This document shows, in pieces, positions 1-8,263 of a DNA stretch of 64,000 nt. The position numbers were made by a program, and so were the translations under genes. The notes under the pieces are model-generated. The model had not been told where the DNA came from and made no database searches. It worked only from the letters and a program-made list of their open reading frames with translations. Positions within the stretch are counted from its first letter, which is position 1. Each line of letters starts with the position of its first letter. Origin of the DNA: Phycisphaeraceae bacterium (lineage in GTDB: Bacteria; Planctomycetota; Phycisphaerae; Phycisphaerales; UBA1924); assembly GCA_020639155.1 (NCBI GenBank), contig JACKHF010000002.1, forward strand, positions 62,001-126,000, given 5' to 3'.

Positions 1-393
1 GAGCAGATAGGTAGCGCTTGGCACGCTTGGAAACGTGGCGTATGCGTCACGAAATCTGTTGCTCCGCTCTGCGTGCTGCTCCCGTGGAACAGCTCTGATA
101 AATGCGAGCGCATCCGATGTTGCACAAAGCTGCATTTGCTTTCCGCTGATTCCAATGAACCCGCCGATAGGAGTGCTCTCTTGCAAGCCAACAGTAACTC
201 TGCCGAGCCAGCGAAGCGACGCGCGCTGGTTCATCAACTTGTTGACAAAGGTTTGTGCGTTTTCACGCCCCTCATGGAGCCAAGAGGAAAAGGGTTCTTC
301 AGCATCAAGCAACCAACTTGCAACGGACTCGGCATACTTTCCTTGCAGTTCGTCAGTATCAAGATTGACTGTTTTCATCATTGGCACTGTCAT
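1..393 (-). CDS. GNAT-like acetyltransferase, N-terminal part (cut by window edge)
   Basis: The reading frame is open for 131 codons from an ATG at 393 to the window edge and contains no stop. Its ATG overlaps the TGA of the upstream carrier-protein gene by four bases (ATGA, 390-393), which fixes the start and implies translational coupling. The visible part has an Asp/Glu-rich helical start, a GGFIGI strand around residue 75-80 and ends in a segment ATFPSVPSATYLL, which resembles the lead into the acetyl-CoA-binding core of GNAT proteins. The diagnostic Q/RxxGxG/A loop lies outside the window, so the family call is an inference. Its position behind an adenylation enzyme and a carrier protein suggests that it acts on the carrier-bound acyl or aminoacyl group. 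Confidence 0.55.
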   Translation of the reverse strand, partial: MTVPMMKTVNLDTDELQGKYAESVASWLLDAEEPFSSWLHEGRENAQTFVNKLMNQRASLRWLGRVTVGLQESTPIGGFIGISGKQMQLCATSDALAFIRAVPREQHAERSNRFRDAYATFPSVPSATYLL

Positions 394-665
394 GCCTGAG
401 CCTTCCATTGTTGTTCAAGAAAGTCAGTCAGCGGCCCGAGTTGCGTCATCCGTTCGGGATCCATGTCTTCGAGGTCAACGGCTTGCCCGAACTCGTCTTC
501 CAATGCGCCCATCATCTCAAGAATGCCCAATGAGTCAATGATGCCCTCCCTCAGCAGGTCATACGAATCGTCAATACTTGATACGTCGACGTTGTGCTGC
601 TCAAAGCGATCTGCGAAATGGATAAGCAGGAATGCGCGGATCTGTTCTGCGGATGGTGTCGTCAT
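390..665 (-). CDS. Acyl/aminoacyl carrier protein
   Basis: This is a 91-residue acidic helical protein of the phosphopantetheine carrier family. The DSL motif at residues 44-46 places the 4'-phosphopantetheine on Ser45. The following helix (GILEMMGALEDEFG) is typical of helix II of acyl and D-alanyl carrier proteins. It overlaps the adenylation gene upstream and the GNAT-like gene downstream by ATGA junctions, so all three are probably made in matched amounts. Together with the adenylation enzyme it resembles the DltA-DltC pair or a one-module carrier system. It is not the housekeeping AcpP, because none of the fatty-acid synthesis genes are nearby. The cargo is unknown. Confidence 0.85.
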   Translation of the reverse strand: MTTPSAEQIRAFLLIHFADRFEQHNVDVSSIDDSYDLLREGIIDSLGILEMMGALEDEFGQAVDLEDMDPERMTQLGPLTDFLEQQWKAQA

Positions 666-2281
666 GCCTTGTTCTCCAGAGTTGCAATCAGCGCCTTGCG
701 ATCCACTTTGCCGTTTGCATTCCGAGGAAACTTCGCAAGTGATCGGTACTCGCGCGGAACCATGTACGGAGGCAATCGAAGCTTTACGCGTTCATCGAGC
801 GAGGCAACGTCGAGTGCGTCTGTTTCAACAAAGGCAACGATACCACCCGCACCGTTCGGTGTTATCGGCCAGCCTACGGCTACTGCTGTTGGAGCACCTG
901 TTTCGTCGATAAGCACGACTTCAATTTCTCCAGGCTCAATGCGGAATCCTCGCATTTTTATCTGGTTGTCGACTCGACCAAGGAATGTCATTGGCTTGCC
1001 CGCAGCGGGATTTCTGACAAGATCACCAGTCCTGTAGAAAGTCTCCGATCTACCCGAGATGCGGACAAACGCAGCAGATGTTTTTTCAGGATCGTGCAGG
1101 TAGCCAGTTGCAAGCTGTGGTCCTGTGCAGATGAGTTCTCCAGCTTCGCCTGGTGCAACCGGTTTCATATGCTCATCAACAACTATCGCTTCCATGTTGT
1201 GGAACGGCTCACCAATTGGCACAGTGCCAAGCTCTGCCTCGTCAGGTGTTTTGTTCTCATCAAATCTGTAAACGGTGCAAGCGATTGTTAGTTCGGTTGG
1301 TCCATACAGATTTTCAATCACAGAGTTTGGCGCGGCTTTCTGCCATACTTGCGAGAGCGCGACAGGAAGTGCTTCGCCACAGAACAGGCTCCATCGCAAC
1401 AGCGGATAGCGATCGGGTTTGACCATCCCGAACTGCTGCATGAATGTCGCGACGGAAGGAACAGAAAACCACACGGTCAGTCCCGCGTCTCGCACAAACT
1501 TCCCGGGTGCAACAACTTCCTTCGCAGTGGGGCAGCAGAGACATGCGCCGTGTGTCCAGGCCATGAACATATCAAAGACAGATAGATCAAACGTCATATC
1601 AAAGCATTGTGAGAGACGATCCTCATGCGTGATGTTGTACCGAAGCTGGGCAGCGCTCACAAAGGCGTCGACGTTCGCACGTGTGAGCGAGACACCCTTT
1701 GGTGCTCCGGTGCTACCCGAAGTGTAAAGAACGTACGCTTCGGGCCTGTGCGGAATCAATGTTGGATCAAACGATTTGGCAGTGTCATGAACTTCATCTA
1801 ACTCTAATGCACCCACAAATGAGTGCTTCGGGAACTGTGAACGCAGATCTGATGTGTCATCCTTGTGTGGGAGCACGAGAAGCAGCGATCGATCAATGCC
1901 TGCAAGAAGCTCTGAGAGTTGCGTTTCGGACCTTTCATCCACAATCACGATGCTGCAGCCCGAGTGATTCAGCATAATCCTTGTGCGATCGACCGGGTAT
2001 GTCATGTTGAGAGGCACATACCCGTGTCCGCTCAGCAATGCTCCAAGCACGCCAGCAAATGCGGTTGCTGATCGGTGGGCAAAGACGCCAATATAGTGAG
2101 TGTCGTCGTTCTTATGCTTGAGAATCGTCAATGCAAACACGGCCGCACGTTCAAGAAGGTCTGTGTATGTGAAAGACGCACCATCGACTTCGAGTGCGGG
2201 ACGGGACGGGTGGTGCACGCATGAGTGAAGAAACCCATCAATCATGCCAAGAGTTGTCGTGTGTGCGGGGTCAGTCGGCAT
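662..2281 (-). CDS. Amino-acid adenylation enzyme (DltA-like AMP-binding protein)
   Basis: This 539-residue ANL-superfamily enzyme should activate a carboxylic acid with ATP and load it onto the adjacent carrier protein. The core motifs are visible in order: LYTSGSTGAPKG at about 185-196, FDLS at 231-234, NLYGPTE at 324-330, YRTGDL at 416-421, GRVDNQIKMRGFRIEPGEIE at 435-454 and NANGKVDRK at 521-529 with the catalytic lysine. Asp232 in the FDLS motif is the residue that binds the alpha-amino group in amino-acid-activating members, so an amino acid is the likely substrate. The length matches stand-alone D-alanine:carrier ligases. There is no condensation or thioesterase domain, and no dltB or dltD is visible downstream, so a lipoteichoic-type pathway is unlikely. 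The next gene upstream is 53 bases away. Confidence 0.85.
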   Translation of the reverse strand: MPTDPAHTTTLGMIDGFLHSCVHHPSRPALEVDGASFTYTDLLERAAVFALTILKHKNDDTHYIGVFAHRSATAFAGVLGALLSGHGYVPLNMTYPVDRTRIMLNHSGCSIVIVDERSETQLSELLAGIDRSLLLVLPHKDDTSDLRSQFPKHSFVGALELDEVHDTAKSFDPTLIPHRPEAYVLYTSGSTGAPKGVSLTRANVDAFVSAAQLRYNITHEDRLSQCFDMTFDLSVFDMFMAWTHGACLCCPTAKEVVAPGKFVRDAGLTVWFSVPSVATFMQQFGMVKPDRYPLLRWSLFCGEALPVALSQVWQKAAPNSVIENLYGPTELTIACTVYRFDENKTPDEAELGTVPIGEPFHNMEAIVVDEHMKPVAPGEAGELICTGPQLATGYLHDPEKTSAAFVRISGRSETFYRTGDLVRNPAAGKPMTFLGRVDNQIKMRGFRIEPGEIEVVLIDETGAPTAVAVGWPITPNGAGGIVAFVETDALDVASLDERVKLRLPPYMVPREYRSLAKFPRNANGKVDRKALIATLENKA

Positions 2282-2334
2282 GGGACGCGTTCCTGTGTCT
2301 ATATTGGACGATCGTTTCTTTGACGGTCGTGCTG

Positions 2335-3021
2335 CTACCGAACTTCATCTGACCCATCGAGTGGTATCCGAAACTCATCGATCGAATCTCGTAACTCATC
2401 AGGCGATTTGTCCCACCATGCCGACGCGATGATCTCGTTGATGGTTTCCTGTGAAAATCGCGAACGCACCTTGCGTGCAGGATGGCCAACCATGACGGCG
2501 TAGGGTACGACATCGGCATGGACAACCGATCCCGCGCCGATCACAGCCCCATGCCCAATAGAGCGAACTGACGGCAGAATGATTGCGCCATGCCCAATCA
2601 GCACGTCATTTCCTATGGTGAGTGGCGGCCGCGTGATGAGATCTTCATGAACAAGACCGAGCTTCGGGTTATAAAAAAGTGCATGCGTCGATCGGATGTT
2701 CATCGGATGGTTCGCATTGAACGCGCGCGTCGTGATGAAAATAGAGCAGTACCGACCGATGGTTGTGCCAGAGGGGAACGCGAACGGGACAAACGGAGCT
2801 CCCATCGTGAACAAACCAACTTCGACACCATGGTATGTGCGGAAGATATCTCTGAGGGTGAGAGAGTAAAACTCGCCACCTTCCAGCTTTGTGATTAGTC
2901 TGCGGAGAACCTTGCGAAGCGGTTGAAGTTGAAATCTGTACAAGCGGTACAGAACTGGGCCGAGAAAGGATCTTCTGCCTCGGTAAGTAGAAGATCGTGT
3001 GGATGGTGATGAGTTGGCCAT
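2335..3021 (-). CDS. Hexapeptide-repeat acetyltransferase (CatB/Vat-like)
   Basis: This 228-residue protein has the left-handed beta-helix repeat pattern with isoleucine/valine every six residues (TIGNDVLIGHGAIILPSV, SIGHGAVIGAGSVV) and the family C-terminal signature VGHPARKVRSRF. Such enzymes transfer acetyl from acetyl-CoA to hydroxyl or amino groups on sugars or small molecules. A probable catalytic histidine lies in the NANHPMN segment near residue 110. The first 50 residues are basic and hydrophobic and are not part of the helix. It lies 53 bases upstream of the adenylation gene on the same strand and may be the first gene of that operon. The acceptor cannot be deduced. Confidence 0.8.
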   Translation of the reverse strand: MANSSPSTRSSTYRGRRSFLGPVLYRLYRFQLQPLRKVLRRLITKLEGGEFYSLTLRDIFRTYHGVEVGLFTMGAPFVPFAFPSGTTIGRYCSIFITTRAFNANHPMNIRSTHALFYNPKLGLVHEDLITRPPLTIGNDVLIGHGAIILPSVRSIGHGAVIGAGSVVHADVVPYAVMVGHPARKVRSRFSQETINEIIASAWWDKSPDELRDSIDEFRIPLDGSDEVR

Positions 3022-3204
3022 GAACAGGTCGTGCTAGTATGGGTATGGTGCTCGGCGTGATATGTACAGCGGTGGAGAATGCGAACAGTATTCCGCTGCC
3101 AATTCAAAGCCAAGATACCACAGCCAGTGGAATCATGAAGATATCAAACATACTTGATCGTTGATTTTTCTCTATGTGTGAGTCCGAGTACGATACAAAC
3201 CGAT

Positions 3205-4269
3205 ATGAGTACGTCCGCAAACACAGACCGGTATCGCAGGCAGATGACACTGCCCGGCTTCGGCATTTCGGGACAGCGACTGCTTGCTGATGCGAATGTT
3301 GTGATTGCAGGTGTTGGTGCTCTCGGCTGCGTTGCTGCGGATATTCTGTGTCGGGCTGGTGTCGGTTGCATCACGGTCATCGATCGCGATATTGTCGAAC
3401 TGACAAATCTGCAGCGACAGGTGCTGTACGACACGTCGCACGTCGGTATGCCCAAGGCAATCGCTGCTGCCGACAGGATTGCTCAGATCAACCCTGATGT
3501 GCGCACGCACCCGATGATCACGGACCTGACACACACGAACATCGAACAGATCTTTCGCCAAACTGGGAGCACACCTGCGGTAGTGCTCGACGGGACCGAC
3601 AACTTCGAGACACGTCTGCTTATCAATGACCTGTGCGTGCGCGATGCGATTCCGTGGGTGTACTGCGGCTGCGTTGGCACGATGGGCATGGTGATGCCGA
3701 TTCTTCCAGCAAAGGGAGAAAGCCATACCGCGTGCTTGCGATGTGTTGTGCCCGAAGCGCCGGCACCGGGATCAATGCCGACGTGTGAGACCGCAGGTGT
3801 GCTGGCTGCAGTTGTGTCAATTGCTGCGAGCGCGATGGCAGCCGAAGCAATGAAGATCATCATCGGCAAGCCGGAACTCGTGAATCGTTCGCTGCTTGAG
3901 TTCGATGTCTGGAACAACCAACGCAGAAGGCTTGATGCGTATGGTCTCTTCGACGATCAGTGCTCGTGCTGTGTGAAACGCGACTTTGCGTACCTGCAAG
4001 GCACGCGGTCATCAGCGGTGGTGGGGTTGTGCGGACGTGACGCGGTGCAGGTGATGCCAGATGGGGAAGGAACAGCCGATCTTCTCGCGATTGCTGCTGC
4101 GCTTGGTGCGCACGGCGATGTGCGGTCTCACACTGCATTCACGCATGTCCGGTTCGCAGGTGAGAACAAGTTCGAGATGACCGTGTTCGGGGATGGGCGG
4201 GCGATTGTTACAGGCACACGGGACGAGTCGGTTGCCCGCCAGATCTATGCACGATATGTGGGCATGTAG
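3205..4269 (+). CDS. ThiF/MoeB/HesA-family adenylyltransferase (E1-like)
   Basis: The protein adenylates the C-terminal glycine of a ubiquitin-like sulfur carrier (ThiS or MoaD type). With the ATG at 3205 it has 354 residues and starts directly with the family pattern DRYRRQMTLPGFG; an upstream in-frame start at 3154 would add 17 residues without family likeness. Nucleotide-binding GVGALG is at 36-41, the acidic DRD at 60-62 and DGTDN at 129-133. The zinc pairs are CLRC (177-180) and CSCC (253-256), and Cys194 in PTCETAGVL is the usual conserved cysteine. About 95 residues follow the second zinc pair and end in DGRAIVTGT...ARQIYARYVG, an extension seen in part of the family; it is not a rhodanese domain. 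No thiS or moaD is nearby. Confidence 0.88.
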   Translation: MSTSANTDRYRRQMTLPGFGISGQRLLADANVVIAGVGALGCVAADILCRAGVGCITVIDRDIVELTNLQRQVLYDTSHVGMPKAIAAADRIAQINPDVRTHPMITDLTHTNIEQIFRQTGSTPAVVLDGTDNFETRLLINDLCVRDAIPWVYCGCVGTMGMVMPILPAKGESHTACLRCVVPEAPAPGSMPTCETAGVLAAVVSIAASAMAAEAMKIIIGKPELVNRSLLEFDVWNNQRRRLDAYGLFDDQCSCCVKRDFAYLQGTRSSAVVGLCGRDAVQVMPDGEGTADLLAIAAALGAHGDVRSHTAFTHVRFAGENKFEMTVFGDGRAIVTGTRDESVARQIYARYVGM

Positions 4270-4338
4270 CGGCTTGGGATTTGGCTGCTCCGTGCATACA
4301 CTCGTCGCGAACAGGATACGCCCACGCAGGAGCTCATT

Positions 4339-4713
4339 GTGACAGACGCAACCGAGACAACAGCCAAACCCATCGTCAACTTCGAGGAGTTCGCCAAGCT
4401 TGACCTCCGCGTTGCAAAGGTGCTCAGTGCCGAGAATCATCCCAACGCGGACAGACTCTTTGTGTTGAAACTGGACGACGGATCAGGTGAGCCTCGCCAG
4501 ATCTGCGCCGGAATTCGTGGGTACTACGAGCCCGAGCAACTGCTCGGCAAACTTATTGTGATCTGCGCAAATCTCGCACCACGCAAGATCCGTGGCGAGG
4601 AATCACGCGGCATGCTGCTCGCTGCGAGTGACGCTGCAAAGGGTGAGGAAGAGCGCAATGTTGTTGTGCTCTCGCCGAGCAGCGATATTGCACCGGGCGC
4701 AATTGTGTCGTAA
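4339..4713 (+). CDS. Free-standing tRNA-binding protein (MetRS C-domain/CsaA-like)
   Basis: This 124-residue protein is a single OB-fold tRNA-binding domain. The sequence FAKLDLRVAKVLSAENHPNA followed by QICAGI and ANLAPRKIRGEESRGM is the hallmark of the C-terminal dimerisation domain of methionyl-tRNA synthetase and of the related CsaA and Arc1p domains. It starts at a GTG at 4339, since no ATG is in frame upstream. In many genomes the same domain is fused to MetRS; here it stands alone, so it may act as a separate beta subunit or as a CsaA-like chaperone. It lies 69 bases after the E1-like gene. Its stop codon lies within a palindrome shared with the convergent neighbour. Confidence 0.82.
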   Translation: MTDATETTAKPIVNFEEFAKLDLRVAKVLSAENHPNADRLFVLKLDDGSGEPRQICAGIRGYYEPEQLLGKLIVICANLAPRKIRGEESRGMLLAASDAAKGEEERNVVVLSPSSDIAPGAIVS

Positions 4714-4725
4714 ACACGTGTTTAC
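4710..4725. repeat. Perfect 16-base palindrome spanning two convergent stop codons
   Basis: GTAAACACGTGTTTAC is a perfect inverted repeat. It contains the TAA stop of the plus-strand tRNA-binding gene (4711-4713) and the TAA stop of the minus-strand gene (4722-4724). It could be a short bidirectional terminator or a protein-binding site, but no T-tract follows and chance cannot be excluded. Confidence 0.4.
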
Positions 4726-5729
4726 CGAGGAAGCGGAAGATCGCTTGGACGCTCGCGCGGTGGTTCACGATCACGACGGCGTTCTCCCGGTCGATCATCG
4801 TCCTGTGGCGGTCCACCGAACATGCCCGGCTCAAATGGTCCTCGCCCGCGTCTGCGGCCGGTTTCCGACATCAGCGCTTCGACCTGCTGATCGATTATCT
4901 TCTCACGATCAGATAGAAGCGTGTCGAGTTCATTGCGCATTGCTGCGATTCGTTCTTCCTGGCGTTTGATGTTGAGGCGATTGCGGTTAGTACGTACGTC
5001 GAAAGCTTTTCCTATCAATGAACGCAGTTCATCCTTGAATGGTGCAAGGTCAACCGTGGAGTTGTCCGTTCCCGTGGCGCGCCGGACTCTGCTCGCGATG
5101 CCAAGGATCGAGAGCCCGACCTTGTGCTCCTCAATATCAAGCTGGCCCATCTCTGGGTCGTGCTGGAGCTTTGCGTAGAGATCACGGAGTTTGTCGTCCA
5201 TTCGGCGCATCATGCGTTCGGCAAACTCCGGGCTCTCTGCCTGCATTGCGCTGAATCGATCGTGCCACTCGGCGAAATGCTCTTTCATGAACGCATCGCG
5301 GATGACTGTGTTCCACTCAATCTCGCGCGGATCAGGACGCTGCAGTAGTCGATCGTCCGGATGGTCACCTCGGCGCTCAGGGAGCGGTTGTCCCTGCGCG
5401 GGATCACGCATCGGACGGTTTTCTGTACGGCGATCCTCAAAGCGTTCCCGGACACGGTCAAGTGGGAGCTGGATATCCGAATCGCGGAGCATCTGAAGCA
5501 CTTCACGAGAAGAAGTGCCGCTTGCCAGCATGTCCTTTGCTCTGTTCAGCGATTGCGCCCGTTGTTCGGCGCGCTCGATCTCCTGCGCAAGCATCTGCGA
5601 TAATCGTTCCTCTCCGGGTTGTGCTTCGCGCATCGGGAGTGGATCGCGCTCCCGCTGTGCAATCACAGTTGGTGCGAAGCAGCATACGACTGCACACAGA
5701 ACCGCAATGTGACGTGCAACTGAGATCAT
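4722..5729 (-). CDS. Secreted charged helical protein of an ECF sigma module
   Basis: This protein has 335 residues when read from the ATG at 5729, which overlaps the upstream stop by four bases and gives a good signal peptide (MISVARHIAVLCAVVCCFAP, cut after VIAQ). The mature part is almost entirely charged alpha helix rich in Arg, Glu and Asp, with likely coiled-coil stretches around 30-60 and 220-270, and ends in a Pro/Arg/Asp-rich tail. I recognise no enzyme motif. It is the third gene after an ECF sigma factor and a one-pass membrane protein. The arrangement recalls CnrH-CnrY-CnrX or CpxP/ZraP-like periplasmic sensors, but the sequence likeness is only in overall character, so a sensor role is a guess. 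Confidence 0.7.
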   Translation of the reverse strand: MISVARHIAVLCAVVCCFAPTVIAQRERDPLPMREAQPGEERLSQMLAQEIERAEQRAQSLNRAKDMLASGTSSREVLQMLRDSDIQLPLDRVRERFEDRRTENRPMRDPAQGQPLPERRGDHPDDRLLQRPDPREIEWNTVIRDAFMKEHFAEWHDRFSAMQAESPEFAERMMRRMDDKLRDLYAKLQHDPEMGQLDIEEHKVGLSILGIASRVRRATGTDNSTVDLAPFKDELRSLIGKAFDVRTNRNRLNIKRQEERIAAMRNELDTLLSDREKIIDQQVEALMSETGRRRGRGPFEPGMFGGPPQDDDRPGERRRDREPPRERPSDLPLPR

Positions 5730-6235
5730 CCCATCGTCTCCTCGTCGGTTGATTCGCCCGTTTCCCACAGATCCAGCAACGAGAGCGCATCCGCTGGATC
5801 GGTGTTGGTGTCGTATGACCGGCGGGTCTCGTCGATGGATGACGAGAGCCCGTTGTCAAGATCATCGAGCATTGCAAAGACAAACTCGTAATCCTGCTCA
5901 TAAGCAGCAAGTTGGGTCTCAGTGTCTGGCCCCGTCGGTATGGTTGGCTTCATTTGCAGGAGGACAGGGATCGATACACCGACCAGCACCATCGCAGCAA
6001 CTGCAAATCCGAGCGGTCGCACCCATGCACGCGAGCGGGTGTGCTTCGTTCGCACGTCATCAATGTGTGCAAGAACCTGCTTCTGGTCTGGCGAGTGAAC
6101 GGTCTTGATTGCGCTGAGCAGAGATTCGGGAGTGCTTGCACGCTCGTGCGATCCCAGCGCGTCGAGCATGGTCTCAATGCGAGAAACATCCTCGGTGTTG
6201 TTATGATGCATGTTGTTTGTTTCGTTCCGTTCCAT
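5726..6235 (-). CDS. Probable anti-sigma factor, one membrane span
   Basis: This 169-residue protein has a cytoplasmic acidic N-terminus of about 70 residues, one membrane span near 75-93 (PLGFAVAAMVLVGVSIPVLL) and a short acidic outer part. It lies 39 bases downstream of an ECF sigma gene and overlaps the next gene by ATGA. That order and topology are what is known for membrane anti-sigma factors. The HxxxCxxC zinc signature of ZAS anti-sigma domains is absent, so the assignment rests on context and topology rather than on a motif. Confidence 0.65.
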   Translation of the reverse strand: MERNETNNMHHNNTEDVSRIETMLDALGSHERASTPESLLSAIKTVHSPDQKQVLAHIDDVRTKHTRSRAWVRPLGFAVAAMVLVGVSIPVLLQMKPTIPTGPDTETQLAAYEQDYEFVFAMLDDLDNGLSSSIDETRRSYDTNTDPADALSLLDLWETGESTDEETMG

Positions 6236-6274
6236 GTCGATGCTCGTTTCGTGCTGCGAATGCTCGTTCGTTTT

Positions 6275-6946
6275 TCAATCCTGCTCGTTCATGCTCTCGA
6301 TGATCGTGCGGAGTTTTTTCAATGCCCGGTGGTGCCTTGCAAGCAGTGTGCCGAGGGGTTGTTCGAGTGTGTCTGCCATGTCCTGAAAACTCATCTGCGC
6401 GTGATGTCGAAGCATGATGATCTGCTGGTCTGTCTCGGGCAGTTGTGCGATCGCGTCGCGCAGCTGTGACAGGTCATGAGGATCTGCGGGCGCGTGCCCC
6501 TCTCGTGAGCTGACACCCGAGAACGCCACCGGATCCGTCGGAGATGCGTGGCGGGATGTTCTGCGAACCTCGTCGCGGATGCGATTGACCGCGATCCGGA
6601 ACAACCACGGCTCAAACTTGCCCAGTTCTGCGTACGACCCGGATCGCAATCGCTGGGCGACTGTTGCGAACACGGATTGTGTGATTTCCTCTGCAAGTTC
6701 AGCACTCCGCAACCGCGACTTTGCCAGGGCGTACAGCCGACGACCGAACTCGTCCACGAGCTTTGCCCACGCCTGCTCGTTGCCGGCTGCCGCCTGTGCA
6801 ACGATGGCTGGGTCGAAAGCATGCTCTGTTGGTAGGCTGGTTTGTTCATCTGTCTCATCTGTCCGAGACAATGCGACATCGACCCGCCGAGGGCTGGCGT
6901 GGACGTTGGCTGGTGCGACTGGTTCATCCAATGCAAGACCCCACAC
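6275..6946 (-). CDS. ECF RNA polymerase sigma factor
   Basis: This 223-residue protein contains the sigma-2 region (FGRRLYALAKSRLRSAELAEEITQSVFATVAQRL) followed by FEPWLFRIAVNRIRDEVRR and the sigma-4 helix-turn-helix (LPETDQQIIMLRHHAQMSFQDMADTLEQPLGTLLARHHRALKKL). The start is a GTG at 6946, with about 50 weakly conserved residues before sigma-2; a shorter start is possible. Two downstream genes (membrane protein and secreted protein) are close enough to be co-transcribed and probably form its regulatory circuit. Confidence 0.88.
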   Translation of the reverse strand: MWGLALDEPVAPANVHASPRRVDVALSRTDETDEQTSLPTEHAFDPAIVAQAAAGNEQAWAKLVDEFGRRLYALAKSRLRSAELAEEITQSVFATVAQRLRSGSYAELGKFEPWLFRIAVNRIRDEVRRTSRHASPTDPVAFSGVSSREGHAPADPHDLSQLRDAIAQLPETDQQIIMLRHHAQMSFQDMADTLEQPLGTLLARHHRALKKLRTIIESMNEQD

Positions 6947-7084
6947 ATGGGTGCAACGAGCAAAGTGCTGGCCTATTGCCTGCGAGTGTCCGGACTCTGG
7001 TGTTCTCTCTCAGGCTTGATCGTCACAAACCGTCGAACGTCCGTGTAAGGACAGCTCTGGCTGTCCACAGCCCTATCGTTGGAG

Positions 7085-7393
7085 ATGGGTGAATGTGTGT
7101 ACACCGTGACTGCGACCATGCCGGACCAAAAGACCGGCGATCGGTATGTTGCGTGGCTGAAAGATGGGCATATCGACGCGGTGCTGCGTGGCGGTGCGAC
7201 AACGGGCAGAATCCTCAACGTGGTCGAGCCCGAGGGAGCCATCCGGTACCAGACGCAGTACATCTTCCCATCAATGGAAGCCTACCACACATACGTCCGA
7301 GAACATGCACCGGCGTTACGATCGGAAGGACTCGAACGATTTGGGCCAAATTCAGGCGTTGTCTTCGAACGAACGGTGGGGCTCGTCGTATGA
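7085..7393 (+). CDS. DUF4286-family small protein
   Basis: The 102-residue protein reads VYTVTATMPDQKTGDRYVAWLKDGHIDAVL... with IRYQTQYIFPSMEAYHTYVREHAPALR, which matches the DUF4286 pattern (a small dimeric alpha/beta barrel fold, function unknown). I chose the ATG at 7085; a TTG two codons upstream is also possible. It stands alone in the divergent interval between two sigma modules and ends just before the second sigma gene, so it may share that transcript. Confidence 0.65.
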   Translation: MGECVYTVTATMPDQKTGDRYVAWLKDGHIDAVLRGGATTGRILNVVEPEGAIRYQTQYIFPSMEAYHTYVREHAPALRSEGLERFGPNSGVVFERTVGLVV

Positions 7394-7400
7394 ACTCGCG

Positions 7401-8168
7401 ATGGTTCCAGGCCTGTCCATGCCCATGCCGATCGGGTTTGATCTTCTCGCGGGAGGGGTGTTTCCGCATCGATCGACTGCCCGCCGTGGGCCGCGCCAGA
7501 CCACGTTCCGCAAACCCGCGACAGCAAAGCGCGGTGCAGATGTGAACGAACTGACCGACGAGCAGTTGGTCGAGGCCCATCGGTCCGGCGATCGGGCTGC
7601 GATGCGCACGCTGATCGAACGCTATCACAACGATCTGTATCGATTCCTGTATCGCCTGCTCGGAAACTCAGCGAGCGCCGAGGACGTGTTCCAGGACGCA
7701 TTCCTGCAGGTGCACCTGTCTGCTGAGACATTCGATGTCACGCGCCGGTTCAAGCCGTGGCTGTACACAATTGCAGCGAACAAGGCACGCGATCTGATGC
7801 GTCGCCGGGCGCGACGGTTTGCGCTCGATCTTTCCGCGCCAGTCGGTGACGACTCGGGAACAACATTTGTTGATCTGCTCGCGATCGAGACCGATCCGCC
7901 GGATAAGGCACTTGACGATCGCGAGCGCAGCAATCTTGTGCAGGAAGCGCTCAACGCGATGCCGGTAATGCTGCGCGAGATCCTGCTGCTGGCGTACTTC
8001 CAGCGTCTGAGCTACGCGCAGATCGCGGAGGATCTTGAGATCCCGCTCGGCACGGTGAAGTCGCGCCTGCACAGTGCTGTTGCAAACTTTGCCAAGCGCT
8101 GGCAGGAAGTGCTTGCCAAGTATGACAGCGAGTCGGAGCACGCTGTCAATCAGAAGGAAGAACGGTAA
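7401..8168 (+). CDS. ECF RNA polymerase sigma factor
   Basis: Sigma-2 is clear (LIERYHNDLYRFLYRLLGNSASAEDVFQDAFLQVHL), with FKPWLYTIAANKARDLMRRR behind it and a sigma-4 domain ending AEDLEIPLGTVKSRLHSAVANF. From the ATG at 7401 the protein has 255 residues, including about 47 poorly conserved residues before the sigma core. A GTG at 7542 would give a 208-residue protein beginning NELTDEQLVEAHRSGD, which is the usual beginning of this family, and is a serious alternative. The downstream gene at 8264 is a one-pass membrane protein and is probably its antagonist. Confidence 0.88.
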   Translation: MVPGLSMPMPIGFDLLAGGVFPHRSTARRGPRQTTFRKPATAKRGADVNELTDEQLVEAHRSGDRAAMRTLIERYHNDLYRFLYRLLGNSASAEDVFQDAFLQVHLSAETFDVTRRFKPWLYTIAANKARDLMRRRARRFALDLSAPVGDDSGTTFVDLLAIETDPPDKALDDRERSNLVQEALNAMPVMLREILLLAYFQRLSYAQIAEDLEIPLGTVKSRLHSAVANFAKRWQEVLAKYDSESEHAVNQKEER

Positions 8169-8263
8169 CGAAGGAAGTTTCGTCTCGTGCAATCGCACGA
8201 TTGCGGTTGCGGTCCCAATCGGAAACGAACCCGTCCACGCGACGTGCGTACCAAGTGAGCACC

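Noticed and set aside
241..280. TTGACA box as a promoter
   Set aside because: It lies inside the coding frame of the first gene and has no matching -10 box.
7164..7400. 5' extension of the second ECF sigma gene
   Set aside because: It overlaps the DUF4286 gene in another frame and its composition is not like a sigma factor.
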